Shown here: in pieces, positions 23,712 through 33,744 of the stretch
How the letters are laid out: every line of letters begins with the position of its first letter
Position numbering within the stretch: position 1 is the stretch's first letter
Source of the DNA: Macrotrachela quadricornifera
Taxonomy: Eukaryota > Rotifera > Eurotatoria > Philodinida > Philodinidae
Assembly: GCA_022393335.1 (NCBI GenBank)
Contig: JAJEKB010020228.1
Coordinates: 46,226 to 110,225, forward strand
DNA length: 64,000 nucleotides
Reading direction: 5' to 3'
Made by a program: the position numbers and the translations under genes
The notes under the pieces: generated by a model
What the model saw: only the letters and a program-made list of their open reading frames with translations
Databases searched by the model: none
What the model was told of the DNA's origin: nothing

Positions 23712-23989
23712 TAAGGCTTCCCACCCCCCCCCCCACAGTGGGGAACCAGGCGGACATGACCGATAGTTCTATTTTCCAAAGTTCAAATATTGGAATGAAT
23801 ATGTGTCAGGTAAAATTAGAATTTAGGCAGAATTAAACTTAAAGTTTAAATTTTTTATTATATTCAGTTTAGTTTTGAATCAAAATAAAACGAATAGCTA
23901 TTTAAATTTTTAGTTTATGTTTAAGATTTAACAGATTTTAAAATGAAATTTATATATGATTATTTGAAGTAGATTTTATTCAATGGATA

Positions 23990-24225
23990 TTGATTTGTAT
24001 TTAGGAAGATATAGAGTTCGCAAGTTGTATTCAATAGAAATTGAATGAAGTTTAGGAAGATGTAGAGTTCGCTAGCTTTTTTCTATTAATATTGGCTGTA
24101 TTTCGGAAGATGTAGAGTTCGCTAGCTNNNNNNNNNNGACTTGTATTTAGGAAGATGTAGAGTTCGCTAGTTTTCTTCTATTGAGATTGACTTGTATTTA
24201 GGAAAATGCAGCGTGCGCGAGCGTT
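23990..24225 (+). repeat. ~51-bp tandem repeat inside the inner element
   Basis: The core AGGAAGATGTAGAGTTCGCTAG-like unit (22 bp, with one or two changes per copy) recurs at 24003, 24054, 24104, 24149 and 24200. AT-rich linkers containing 'ttctattgagattgact' separate the cores. A 10-N run (24128-24137) interrupts the array, so the true copy number is uncertain. Confidence 0.75.
24128..24137. other. Assembly gap of 10 N
   Basis: Ten unknown bases inside the 51-bp tandem repeat, a natural place for an assembler to break. Confidence 0.95.
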
Positions 24226-27200
24226 TGTTATTAAAAATTTGAAGAATCCAAACACACCTTTTAAATTATTCTGAGAGAAAAAAGGCATCCGACAAATAAG
24301 AGAAAATGAAAAAGGAGGATAGAGTTTTAAAGTTAAGAATATTGATTTTATTTAAATCAATATTCTTAATCGACATTTCTCACACTTGAAGGATCTGCAC
24401 ACGTGTTTTTAGTATATTTTGAATTTAATTAAGAAATTAATCTGATGTACTCAAATGATAGTTAAATTTTGCCTTGACTGAATAAAAATAGATAATGATC
24501 AGTTGATCGGAGCATAACTGCTTTAATTACTCAGCCAGTAAAATACTTCCGACCGAAAAAAAAGGACAAGGAGGATGGATTTTTATGGTTAGTCATAATA
24601 GCGGTTTATTTTAACAATCATAACCGAACAATAACCTATATAAGCGTTTGTCATGTCTTGCAAAGTGGGTTCAACATAAATATGGTCATACACATCATAT
24701 ATGGCTTCATATGTTAGTACAAATTTATTTATTTTTATCACATGGTAGGTTAGAAATAACTGAGACATTCTACAATTATTTTATTCTGTTTCAAAATAGT
24801 TGTTATAACCTAATCTTTAAAACTTATCTCGAGCAGGCGGTTGAAAAAGGATGAAAGTTTGTAGATTTATTCTCAGTTTATTTGAGACTAGCTTTATAAC
24901 TGAATCTTTATGATTTGCCCGGAGCAGATGGTTGATAGACGAGTAGGTACTGTTGAAATTGTTTTCAATCTGATTCCAACCAGCTTTTATAACGGAGCTT
25001 CTACTATGCAGCTAGAGCAGAGGCTTGGAAAAAGAGGAAGAGAAATTGTATAATTATTTTCAATCAGTTTTAAATTAGACTCTAAACTTAATGTTTGTGT
25101 AAGATTGTTTATTATTAAACTATATCGAAAAAATTTACACATGGATATGTTTTGTTTATTGTGTCTAACTGAACTATGTTTGTGAATTTCTGTCTAAAAG
25201 AATTATTTCAAATTGTTTATAGAGTTGTATTTATAATATAATTTATTTTTTTAATATTTCGAGGATTCCAATCTCAACTGAATTCTTATGTCTGTGATAT
25301 ATAAAAATTCAACATACTTGCGATCAAATATATCGACCAAAACTACAATTTCCCGATTAATTTGATAATTTCGAAAGAATTGTCATTATATGTATGACGT
25401 CACTTCTTTGACAGGCCCCTATTATGGAGTGGTTTTCAGATATGGAGTATTTTTGATTTATGAATTTTAAGAGATAATCGTTTCAAATTATACGAACAAG
25501 TTGACAAAAAGTAGATTATTTTATTAATCTCTAGTGGAGTCTTAAAAAATACTTTTCTTGGACTCTGCTTGGTTTAAATTTTGAAAAACCAAAACCGTGT
25601 TTATCGTTAGTGTACACATCTAAATGAATTATTAAAAATTATTATTCCATCAATTTATTTAAAGAAATAATTATTTTTTTTTTCATAGCGAAAGTTAAAA
25701 TTTATTTAAAAAGTCGCGCCTAATTGAAAACGAATTCTGCCTAAGTTTAATTTTGCCTAAAGTTCAATTTTGCCTGTGACAAATACGTCTATGGTCAGTC
25801 TATCGTACCCTAAAACTAAATTTCCAGAAATCAAGTCATACCCCTAAAAATGCTCATTCTCAAAAATTGTTCATAAATCGATAATTATACGGAAACCATT
25901 CTTTTTCTGAACTTCTCAAAACATTTTAAAAAGAAAAACTATCTGAAACGAATGATTGACACATAAGCTATATTGCATGAAAAAATTATTTCGATTGAAC
26001 CAAAAATGGGATAGAAAAAAAATATTATTGAACCCATACTACGTCAAAAAACAGGTCAGACCGTATTTTGTGAACGCTACAAAGAATTCTCACCCGATTG
26101 AGCTCACATTTTAACCATCCATTCTTCTTTGGCTGATTTATCATTCACCATAGCGCAATACTGCATTAGTGAACACAGGCCAAGCTAGGGGCCTCACAAA
26201 AGCCCAGCTTTCTGCCCAGGAATGGCTAATTTTAAGAAAATGAGAACATTTTGACGCAAAACCAACGTGATATTCAGAATCAGCTCACGAAACTGCATCG
26301 AATCATATATAACAAGTTGTATTTCTCAAAAAAAAAGTTGGCTCCTGGGCCTGACAAACTTTTGAAAAACACCCTTTCCATATTTTTTAAACACTACAAA
26401 GAGTTTCAGTGTGATCGACCTCAAACTTTCAGTAATTACTCTTCCATGTCTGATTCATCGTTGGCCATAGCGCAACTTCGCGGTGATGAGTTTCACCGGT
26501 GCTATGAGTCTCCTAAAAAATGAGATTTTTGCCCCCGAATCCCTATTTTTTAAAACAAGGCATCGTTTTGGTAGAAAACTGAGGTGATATTCGGAACCAG
26601 CTCGTCGAGCTGCGTCAAACCATATATAGTAAAAGCAGTTTTCTTAAAAAAAATTTTTGATCTTTATGCAGGGAAAACTGAGAAAAAAAGCTATCTGTGT
26701 TTTTTTTCCTTAAATAAACGTCTTAGCGAAAAACCAAGGTTATATTCGGAATCGGCACGTAAAACCATGTCGAATGGTGTACAAAACGATATATTTTCTA
26801 ACAAAAAATTTTTGAGAAATGTGGCTGAGGTCCCTCACAGGCTTTTTTGAGCAAAAAATTTTTTTCCAAAAATGGTTTATTTTGTTTAGAATGATATTCT
26901 AAGTGATGTATAACCACTTCTAAGCTATACAAATCCATTTTCAAGCGAAAAAGTTACATGTCCGCCTGATATGCGAAAGTTTCCCACTGTGCCCCCCCCC
27001 CTTCCAAAATTGATTTTCGTTATAGTGCACCGGTTTTTCACCAAACTTTGTGGGAATGTTTGGTCCATGGTTGTACATTTATAAAAAAATTTTCAAGGCT
27101 CTGACTCTCACTGTTCGGAAGATATTGAGGAACCAAGAGGCAAAATAGGGCTTCCACAGGAACAGGAAATTTTTCAATACACTTTAAACAACAGCGTCCG

Positions 27201-27871
27201 ACTTGGTCTCATTTGAAAGAGAAATTTTTGCTACTTTGGATGAGGGGAAAGGTTTTTTAATAATTTTATTTTGTTCCGTTTTGCGACTCTCGAAATCTTG
27301 AAGTTCTGAAAATCCTAGTCATGATTTTCTGGAAGATCGTTGGTTTATTTAATATTAAAGGTACTATAAAAATTCCATCTCCCTCATCCAAAAGAGAGTT
27401 CATCAGTCTATTGAATAAAAAAAACCACAGTTCGATGAAACGAACTATAGTGAAAAAAAATTTGTTCGGAGTTTTTCAATTTTGCCAAAAACTAGTTTCG
27501 AGAAAAACGCAACAATTTTTTTTCTACATATTATCGATCTATCGTTGGACATTAGCAACACACATGGCGATATCGTATATCCATCACTAGAACTAATCAA
27601 GATAGATAGGCCTACACCTCTAACGCCTCATGCAGCTAACAGATGATGGCAATATCTATGATTTATTTCGATTTTTATCTAATGTCCCCTATGGATGGTA
27701 CCATAGGAAATTTGAGGAACTTTAAGTAGTTCTCTTTGAAACCTTTCGAAATTGAAAGTTTTCTTAGCGAATATTTAAAGTAGGATCAATAGGTGACATC
27801 TCTGTATAGTTTTCTCAAAAATCCTTTTTTTGATGTAAAACGAGTTTTTGGAGGGTGGGGGGAAGCCTTAA

Positions 27872-28245
27872 GGAATAACTATATGTAGAAATGGTGATAT
27901 ATAAGTTTTCTGCTTTTCTGACTTGATAAGGTGGCAATCCTGATCTTCTCACAGTTTCTATGATGTATTCATTTTTGAAGTGATGAATTTATTTCTAAAA
28001 GATGAATAATTTTAAATCAACGAAGATTATTCATAACTTAAAGTAAGGAAAGATTTATTATGCTTCTTCGAATCTATCACTATTCCAATTTAATACGTGA
28101 TTTTTAAAGAAAAAGAAAATTATCCTTTTTATTTAATATTTGACTAATATGTTAATAAATATCCCGATATAACCGACAGAGTTGCTGAATAAATTATGTT
28201 GACTCTCGTTAGAAAAAATAATTTCATTGATTTATTAATATAATA
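27872..28245. other. Short spacer between transposon nest and Penelope-like remnant
   Basis: AT-rich DNA without recognised features. Confidence 0.3.
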
Positions 28246-29709
28246 CTAAAAAACACTATTATTGAACAATGAGTGGATGATATACGTGTATATCACGGAG
28301 AGAATGTAGAAGAAGATGGAATAACGAAAGAGGAGAGAAGAACAATATGAAAGAGAAGAGCATGTTGGAATCTTATGTTTAATATAAGCACCCGTTCTTT
28401 GTCGATAAGCTTCAACTTTCTGTTCATAATCTTTTGCATGGGCAATATGAAAAATGCCACTCTTATCTGTCACACGAAGAATAAGTTTTTCCTTCTTCAA
28501 ACGATATCGAATGGATTTCATTAGATTGAATTCTTTTTGAGTACGATATGCATTCAAATAAGATATTGGAGCCATATATTGTTGATATAAACATGCTTGA
28601 AGTTGTTGAGAAAAGTTTTGCATTACAGGTTATGCAGATCGTATGTGATGTACACGAGTAAGATATGGTGCTACAACCTTCATGATATTATCATGTTGTC
28701 GTTTCACCCTCTTCTCTCAACGTTTATTCGAATGGAAATAACTTTGATTTGGTCGAATGTAATTTGGTCCTTAATGAAACAACAAATTCTTTGTTCAGAA
28801 ATAATTAATGATCAGAGTAAGATAGATTTCTAAAAGGCAGTGTCTTCAACTTACCATTATATGAAAGATGATTCAGTTGATTCCGATTGAGTGGAACTTT
28901 TGAAGTAGTCTCGAAAATAATTTGTGGATAAACATGAGCATTTTCTTGTTGGGATAGAGTACGACAATGGCGTAATAACTTTCTGTGAACACATGATTCT
29001 GAATAACGAATGTGACGAAGGCATTTGTTTGTTTGATGATGCAGATAAATTCTGATAGATTTAATCAACTCATTCATTTTAACAACTTGTTGACCATTAT
29101 TTGTTTGTAGCAATTTAAGTTCGAGTGTAGCTAATTCTTGTTGATACAAATGTTTACACTCTTGCAGTTTATTTTCATATTGTTCAAGTTCGATGTTGAG
29201 CATTTCACGTTTCATTTCTTGAATAATTTTATTCTGTTTATGTTTACATTGTTGTTATTCAATATTTTCCACTTTGATACGATCAAATGATTTAGGTATC
29301 TTATGACAGACAATGCGTTGTTGCAACATAGTCAATTGTTTGAATATTTTCATTTGTTCTTCTCGAATTGTATTCAAATGATTGATTATTTCATACTAGA
29401 AAACAACAAGAAACGAATTAAAATCTAGACATCAAAGAAATATTTTGTTACTACTTGCTCCTCGGTTAAATGAAACGATGATATATGTTCAAACAATTGT
29501 TGATCATAGATAGCATCTTTGAATCGATTTATTAGATAATTACTTAGGGCATACGAAAAGTAGTGAGAGTGAAACTTTTTTACTCTAAAGTAGGCTTCAA
29601 GAAATTTTCTTTCTATACAGTCTGGTAGAAAAAAAGAAGCTCTATCTTTCTCTGGTATTTGATCATACTTCACATAATAGAATGGCAACAAATTTCTGAA
29701 AAGATTCAT
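28246..29709 (-). pseudogene. 5' part of a Penelope-like element reverse-transcriptase ORF (degenerate)
   Basis: Reads on the minus strand as at least three exon-like blocks: 29447-29709, 28855-29395 (joined in frame by GTAGTA…CTAG) and a block around 28246-28690. The last block contains LMKSIRYRLKKEKLIL, then RVTDKSGIFHIAHAKDYEQK and a YRQRTGAY segment. In bdelloid Penelope-like (Athena-type) proteins this stretch lies just before the reverse-transcriptase core; the family call is from recognition, not a search. The middle block is coiled-coil (KRE…EQYENKLQE). Two in-frame TAA codons (29255-29257 and 28630-28632) break it, and the catalytic RT core and everything after it are absent. It is therefore a dead 5' fragment. 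Its first 65 residues are repeated in inverted orientation at 30301. Confidence 0.7.
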
Positions 29710-30470
29710 TCTGTCATCACTCTTGCTCGTTGTATATTTGATTGTAACGAGTAAAACAGGTTAACTTTTCTTTACTTAACACATTGCATCAACGATCAAA
29801 ATATACCGTAAAATACAGCGCGAAAAGCTCTATCATTTACAAAGGTCCGCTTATTTCGTAGTTGTACTTTTTGTTTTCGAAACAGACAAAATTTTGAGGG
29901 GCCAGATTCTGAGTATTGCAAAAACTGATCGCAAAGAATTTTCCTCTTTTTGAGAACTATTACAATAAGCTTTGCTGTGAAGGATGTATAGCTTTCTACG
30001 CTGCATCTTGTAGTGTATTTTATTTCTCTTTCGATAAACTATGTTCGTGATGGAACGATGAAATAACAAATATTTAATTTCGCACGTGTCAGAAAAGTTA
30101 TCTTTTTTGCATGATGGAAGTTTGACAGTCAAAATTTTGTCCAGTTTAGAAACAAAAAGTGTAACTACGAAATACGTAGTCTTGTGTAAATTGTAGAGCT
30201 TTTCATGTTGCGTCGTATGGCATAATCTGCCTTTCAATACCGTGTGTAAAGGGACCGAAAACTGCCATGCAAACTTATAACGAGCAAGAGTGATGACAGA
30301 ATGAATCTTTTCAGAAATTTGTTACCATTCTATTATGTGAAGTATGATCAAATACCAGAGAAAGATAGAGCTTCTTTTTCTCTACCAGACTGTATAGAAA
30401 GAAAATTTCTTGAAGCCTACTTTAGAGTAAAAAGGTTTCACTCTCACTACTTTTGGTATGCCCTAAGTAT
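29541..30470. repeat. Imperfect ~930-bp palindrome around the Penelope-like 5' end
   Basis: 29541-29731 and 30278-30470 are inverted copies with only a few changes; they encode the same N-terminal peptide (MNLFRNLLPFYYVKYDQ…) in opposite directions. A second, weaker pair lies further in (29823-29896 facing 30133-30205, both containing 'aaaagctcta' and 'gaaacaaaaagt' in inverted sense). Both pairs share a centre near 30005. The plus-strand copy keeps about 57 residues of the peptide and then diverges into unrelated sequence after 30470. The arrangement suggests two element copies joined head to head, or an inverted duplication of the promoter and 5' region. Confidence 0.75.
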
Positions 30471-30705
30471 TTCAGATATTCTTTTCATTTTTTCTTCAAA
30501 CAATGGCAAAAAATCAAAAAGATATCGAAAACATCTTTCAGAATAAAGAATCATTCATTCAAAATAATATGTGTAAGTAGAATTAACAGCAAACAATACT
30601 ATTCATATACATTCAGGCAAACTCTATACGTTTATCACTTAAGCTTTTCAAAATGATGTCAATAGCAAGCAAAAACCAATCAATATCAACATCAACAACA
30701 GCGTT

Positions 30706-30987
30706 ATGTTCAATCTACCCAATCCAACATTACCAGCGAATAATCATAATTTAACTAACAAGGACATGACATTTAACATTTGTCAAACTAACGAAGAATC
30801 AGGTGAAGACGACGATTCAGATGATGAAGATGACACAAATGATGACGTTGATGAAGAAGAAGATGAGCCAGAGGACAACGATGAAGATACCATTGAAAAT
30901 AATGAAGAACCTGGCGAAGATAATGATAATAAACAACGTCACAAATCGGCTGCAACAACTAAAAAGAATACTGATGGTAAAAATTAG
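30706..30987 (+). CDS. Small acidic low-complexity protein, 93 aa (uncertain)
   Basis: Begins MFNLPNPTLPANNHN and then runs into an Asp/Glu-rich stretch (residues 30-74) before a basic tail (QRHKSAATTKKNTDGKN). No domain is recognised. The codon pattern is consistent with real coding, but GA-rich low-complexity DNA readily keeps three frames open, and two overlapping frames here are also long. Its position just beyond the inverted Penelope-like copy leaves open that it belongs to the mobile element. An upstream in-frame stop makes 30706 the first ATG. Confidence 0.3.
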   Translation: MFNLPNPTLPANNHNLTNKDMTFNICQTNEESGEDDDSDDEDDTNDDVDEEEDEPEDNDEDTIENNEEPGEDNDNKQRHKSAATTKKNTDGKN

Positions 30988-32106
30988 TCCGTCGCAGACA
31001 ACCTTATCATGCTTATACAATACATAAAAACTTTTCATTCACATATTATATTCCTGATTTTTGTGTTTTGTCAAAAATAAACCGATTCTCTAAATAAAAG
31101 AAAAGATTTGAAATACATAAGCCTAATAAAAAATTCTACTTCAGTCTTCATTTTTCGATTAATATTTCCAAATTCAACAATTTCCAAAGAGAATTCCATC
31201 ATAACCCATTAATAACACGGTTATTCAACAGTTGAAACGCATCTTCGTTATGCTTGACTCATCACGATTATACTGATATCCTCTATAAGAACAATTTCAC
31301 ATCGAAATCTTCAGAATAACTATATGTCTTCTATTTGTGATCTAACGATCCGAATGACTACATAAACAAAGTCGAAAACCATCTGATGAGACCCTTAAGC
31401 AAGGTCGAAATCGCGATAATGATAAGCTTGGACTCACCCTCACCCTCAAGTTACAAACGGCATTATAGATGATTGTTCGAATCAGTCACTATCGATCAAT
31501 GATAGCATCACACTATTCGTGATGGGAGGATTAAAATTATTAGTGTATTTATTGACATCTGATTTGAACTTAGATAAACAAGAATATTTCATTTAAAATG
31601 TACTTAACTGTTTTAAATTGTAACTCATGTTTTGGTAGATGTATTTTTTTGTGTGAAAATATCCTCGTTATGTATGTTGATTTTACTTGTCCTAATACCA
31701 GTTGTTTTTTTTACAGTGCAATATAAAATGATGACGTGATTTTTTTGTGTTTAAATTTTTTAGAATACGTTTTTGTTAAATTTCAAATTGATTTGAATGA
31801 GATTTAAATAAACTCTTGCTGTAAGCTGAAACTGATTTGTAAATTGTTTGCTATAAAATAGATTCGATCCTAATATACCGGTATAATCGTAGGAATCAAC
31901 GTTGGTGGAATGCAGTTAACCGCGGTTAACTGACTGTTTTAAGACGTTTTGTGCGCCATCGGTCTTCTTTGTTCGTTTTATGCCTTTTTGTGCAGTGGCC
32001 TGATGGGTGTTTCAAATTTTTAAATAAATAACACGAAAGGCGTCGGCAAAATCAATAAAGTCTGCATTTATTTTAATTAATTAGCTCAAAATATTTTATT
32101 TGAGAA
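30988..32106. other. Intergenic region with a perfect 20-bp palindrome
   Basis: No gene recognised. A perfect 20-bp palindrome CAGTTAACCGCGGTTAACTG lies at 31913-31932, and ATACCGGTAT (perfect, 10 bp) at 31876-31885. Both stand out against AT-rich surroundings. Confidence 0.4.
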
Positions 32107-32466
32107 TTAAGAACTGATCTTTGACAGAAAATCGATTGCTGAAAAGCAAAAGTTGAGATCCAGCAGATTGGTTTGTCTTTTTGTCAAAGGATAAGCTTCT
32201 CTGTTTTCCAACTGCCTCACCCTCACCTCAACAATGATATCTTCAGATGACAGGATGTGCTTAGTATAGAACGAAAAGATGTAGCTGGACAAAGATGCCA
32301 TAAGAGCATCATAGGTCAAACCTATCGCAGTGATAAAGAGCCACATTCGCCGGGAAGAGAAAATACATGCCATTAGAAAGCAAAGCATCGTTAGCATAAC
32401 GGGCATCATTGAGAAGTAGGCAAAAAATGAAGTCATAAAACGGAAGTACGTAATAATACTCAGCAT
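32107..32466 (-). CDS. Small membrane protein, three predicted helices, 119 aa (unrecognised)
   Basis: Hydrophobic segments at about residues 10-32, 40-55 and 56-70 precede a polar C-terminal half (EDIIVEVRVRQLENREAYPLTKRQ). Local base composition and codon use are less AT-rich than the flanking spacer, which favours real coding. No family is recognised. It has an ATG start at 32466 and no obvious introns; it could also be one exon of a longer gene. Confidence 0.4.
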   Translation of the reverse strand: MLSIITYFRFMTSFFAYFSMMPVMLTMLCFLMACIFSSRRMWLFITAIGLTYDALMASLSSYIFSFYTKHILSSEDIIVEVRVRQLENREAYPLTKRQTNLLDLNFCFSAIDFLSKISS

Positions 32467-33322
32467 CCTGTTTTCGAACGTTCGTCACAACACAGTACGG
32501 TTTCAGAGTATCGTATGACGAAATTGGAAATTTTCGATAGCAATGTTTTTTTTTTCATTTGTTGTTTGTTTACAGAACTGACGCGTTGATAATGTAAGAA
32601 CAGGGTAGACTAGAATTCTACCCGAAACAAGTCCGAGTAGATAAGTCGGCTGACTGCAGATAACAACACCTCTCCATATTTCCTTATAATATCAAAAGAA
32701 AACGTCGCACCTGATAATGTGAATCACATTCATTATCTGGCTATACAAACAGTTACTTAAGTCAGAAGAACGTTTCAGTCGTCTATGACCATATAAGGAG
32801 CTCGCCAGCTGTTAACTATCGTACTCATAACCATATAAAGAAGTTTTCATATATTAATCATCAATTTTTCGACTTCTCATAGCTCCCGCATGGAGCTAAA
32901 TTTTGAAAAACGGATTTAAGATGTACACGCATCAGGCTTTCGCAATCTCGACAAACTTCTTTTTGTTTTGAAAGAGTGCTGTGAGGCCGAGATCGGATGG
33001 CTGACTTGAATGATGACTCAGCGTCAGGAAGAAAAACAAGAAGAAGAATTTACTATGACAACCAATCGACTGAAAAGCAATAAGTCGGCTTTGCACTTCG
33101 TGCAGTCAGTCGACTTAATGATGCCATAGGATAATGACATGTCGTAAAAAAATCGAAATGAAATCGGTTGAAAAGGAAAAAAAAGTTGATTTATCGTGAA
33201 AAATCCACTTGGTAGAACAGAATATTTATACATTACCATGCGAAGCACCCATTATAGGTCATTTCAAAATAAAAAAGTTTCTTTCGGCTTTTTCTGCACT
33301 ACGTTGAAACATGTTTACTGGT
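32467..33322. other. Intergenic region, no supported gene
   Basis: Less AT-rich than most spacers but without a recognisable exon. The 74-codon minus frame at 33024-33248 shows no domain and is not annotated. Confidence 0.3.
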
Positions 33323-33323
33323 G

Positions 33324-33536
33324 CACTCTAAAAAAATGAGTGTTCTACCAAACCCCCGAAAAATGGTTCTGGAGATGTAAAAAAGTTTTCAAAAGTGACT
33401 GAAAACTCAGAAAACGATATTTCAAAAATCCGGAACCTTACAGTTCCGTGGTAAACTTCAATGGTTTTTTGAGCTTCTCACCACTTTTAGAACTTCTTTT
33501 GGGGGTTCGGTAGAACACTCATATTTTTTTAGAGTG
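33324..33536. mobile_element. 213-bp MITE with ~26-bp terminal inverted repeats
   Basis: The left end reads CACTCTAAAAAAATGAGTGT followed by TCTACC and a run of Cs. The right end on the other strand reads CACTCTAAAAAAATATGAGT followed by GTTCTACC and the same C run. The near-perfect inverted repeats, small size, lack of coding capacity and possible TA flank fit a Tc1/mariner-like MITE. It lies about 160 bp upstream of the TATA box of the ZZ gene. Confidence 0.7.
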
Positions 33537-33694
33537 TAATGTCTTCGTCATATATTAACGTCAATATAGTCATATGCGTCATGAATCGTGTCGTCGTTCG
33601 ACCGTATCCACTAGGAAGAAACGAAATATAGTGAATATTGACGTTCTGCTTGATCGATTCTTACTTCCTCTCAAGTCTCTAACGAGTGTGTGAT

Positions 33695-33702
33695 TATAAA
33701 AG
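33695..33702 (+). promoter_or_regulatory. TATA box upstream of ZZ-finger gene
   Basis: TATAAAAG starts 50 bp before the ATG at 33745, an appropriate distance for a short 5' untranslated region. Confidence 0.45.
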
Positions 33703-33744
33703 ACGATGACGTTTTTGGTCGTCTTTCATTAATCAGAAGCAGTG

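Larger units (their letters stand above)
23807..25776. mobile_element. Inner nested DNA element, CAGG(T/C)AAAATT ends, 1.97 kb
   Basis: The left end is CAGGTAAAATTAGAATTTAG. The right end on the opposite strand is CAGGCAAAATTGAACTTTAG, and both continue with GGCA(G/A)AATTAAACTT. No open frame is long enough for a transposase, so it is non-autonomous. A second, shorter copy lies at about 53810-54928 and lacks the tandem-repeat block. No clear target-site duplication is visible at this copy. Confidence 0.65.
23734..26991. mobile_element. Middle nested DNA element, CACAGTGGG ends
   Basis: The left end is CACAGTGGGGAACCAGGCGG followed by ACATG. The right end on the opposite strand is CACAGTGGGAAAC, then after a 13-bp insertion CAGGCGGACATG. 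Both junctions abut runs of at least seven C, consistent with a poly-C target duplicated on insertion into the outer element. The interior holds no transposase. Three diverged segments share the pattern 'aaaacc.a.gt.atattc.gaa.c' (around 26262, 26578 and 26738), and two larger segments around 26085 and 26390 share 'ctacaaagaattctc/ctacaaagagtttc' followed by 'ccatagcgcaa', indicating internal tandem duplication. The open frames at 26251-26523 and 26584-26850 are by-products of these repeats. Confidence 0.6.
23712..27871. mobile_element. Outer TTAA-type element carrying two nested insertions
   Basis: The left end reads TAAGGCTTCCCACCCCCC from 23712. The right end, read on the opposite strand from 27871, is TAAGGCTTCCCCCCACCC. 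These form terminal inverted repeats and resemble the TTAAGGGTACCC ends of the 5843 element. The original element is the first ~22 bp plus 26992-27871 (about 900 bp), split by the insertion at 23734-26991. Its non-coding interior is similar in size and style to the 769-bp element at 5843. The open frame at 27321-27590 falls inside it and is not considered a gene. Confidence 0.55.

Noticed and set aside
26251..26850. Two plus-strand frames of 88-90 codons inside the nested transposon
   Set aside because: They overlap diverged internal repeats of the middle element, contain no transposase motif and are read in different frames of the same repeat.
31426..31450. CACCCTCACCCTCA run resembling a telomeric-type repeat
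   Set aside because: Only two units, with no array; a single similar GCCTCACCCTCACC at 32215 is also isolated. Insufficient to call an internal telomere repeat.
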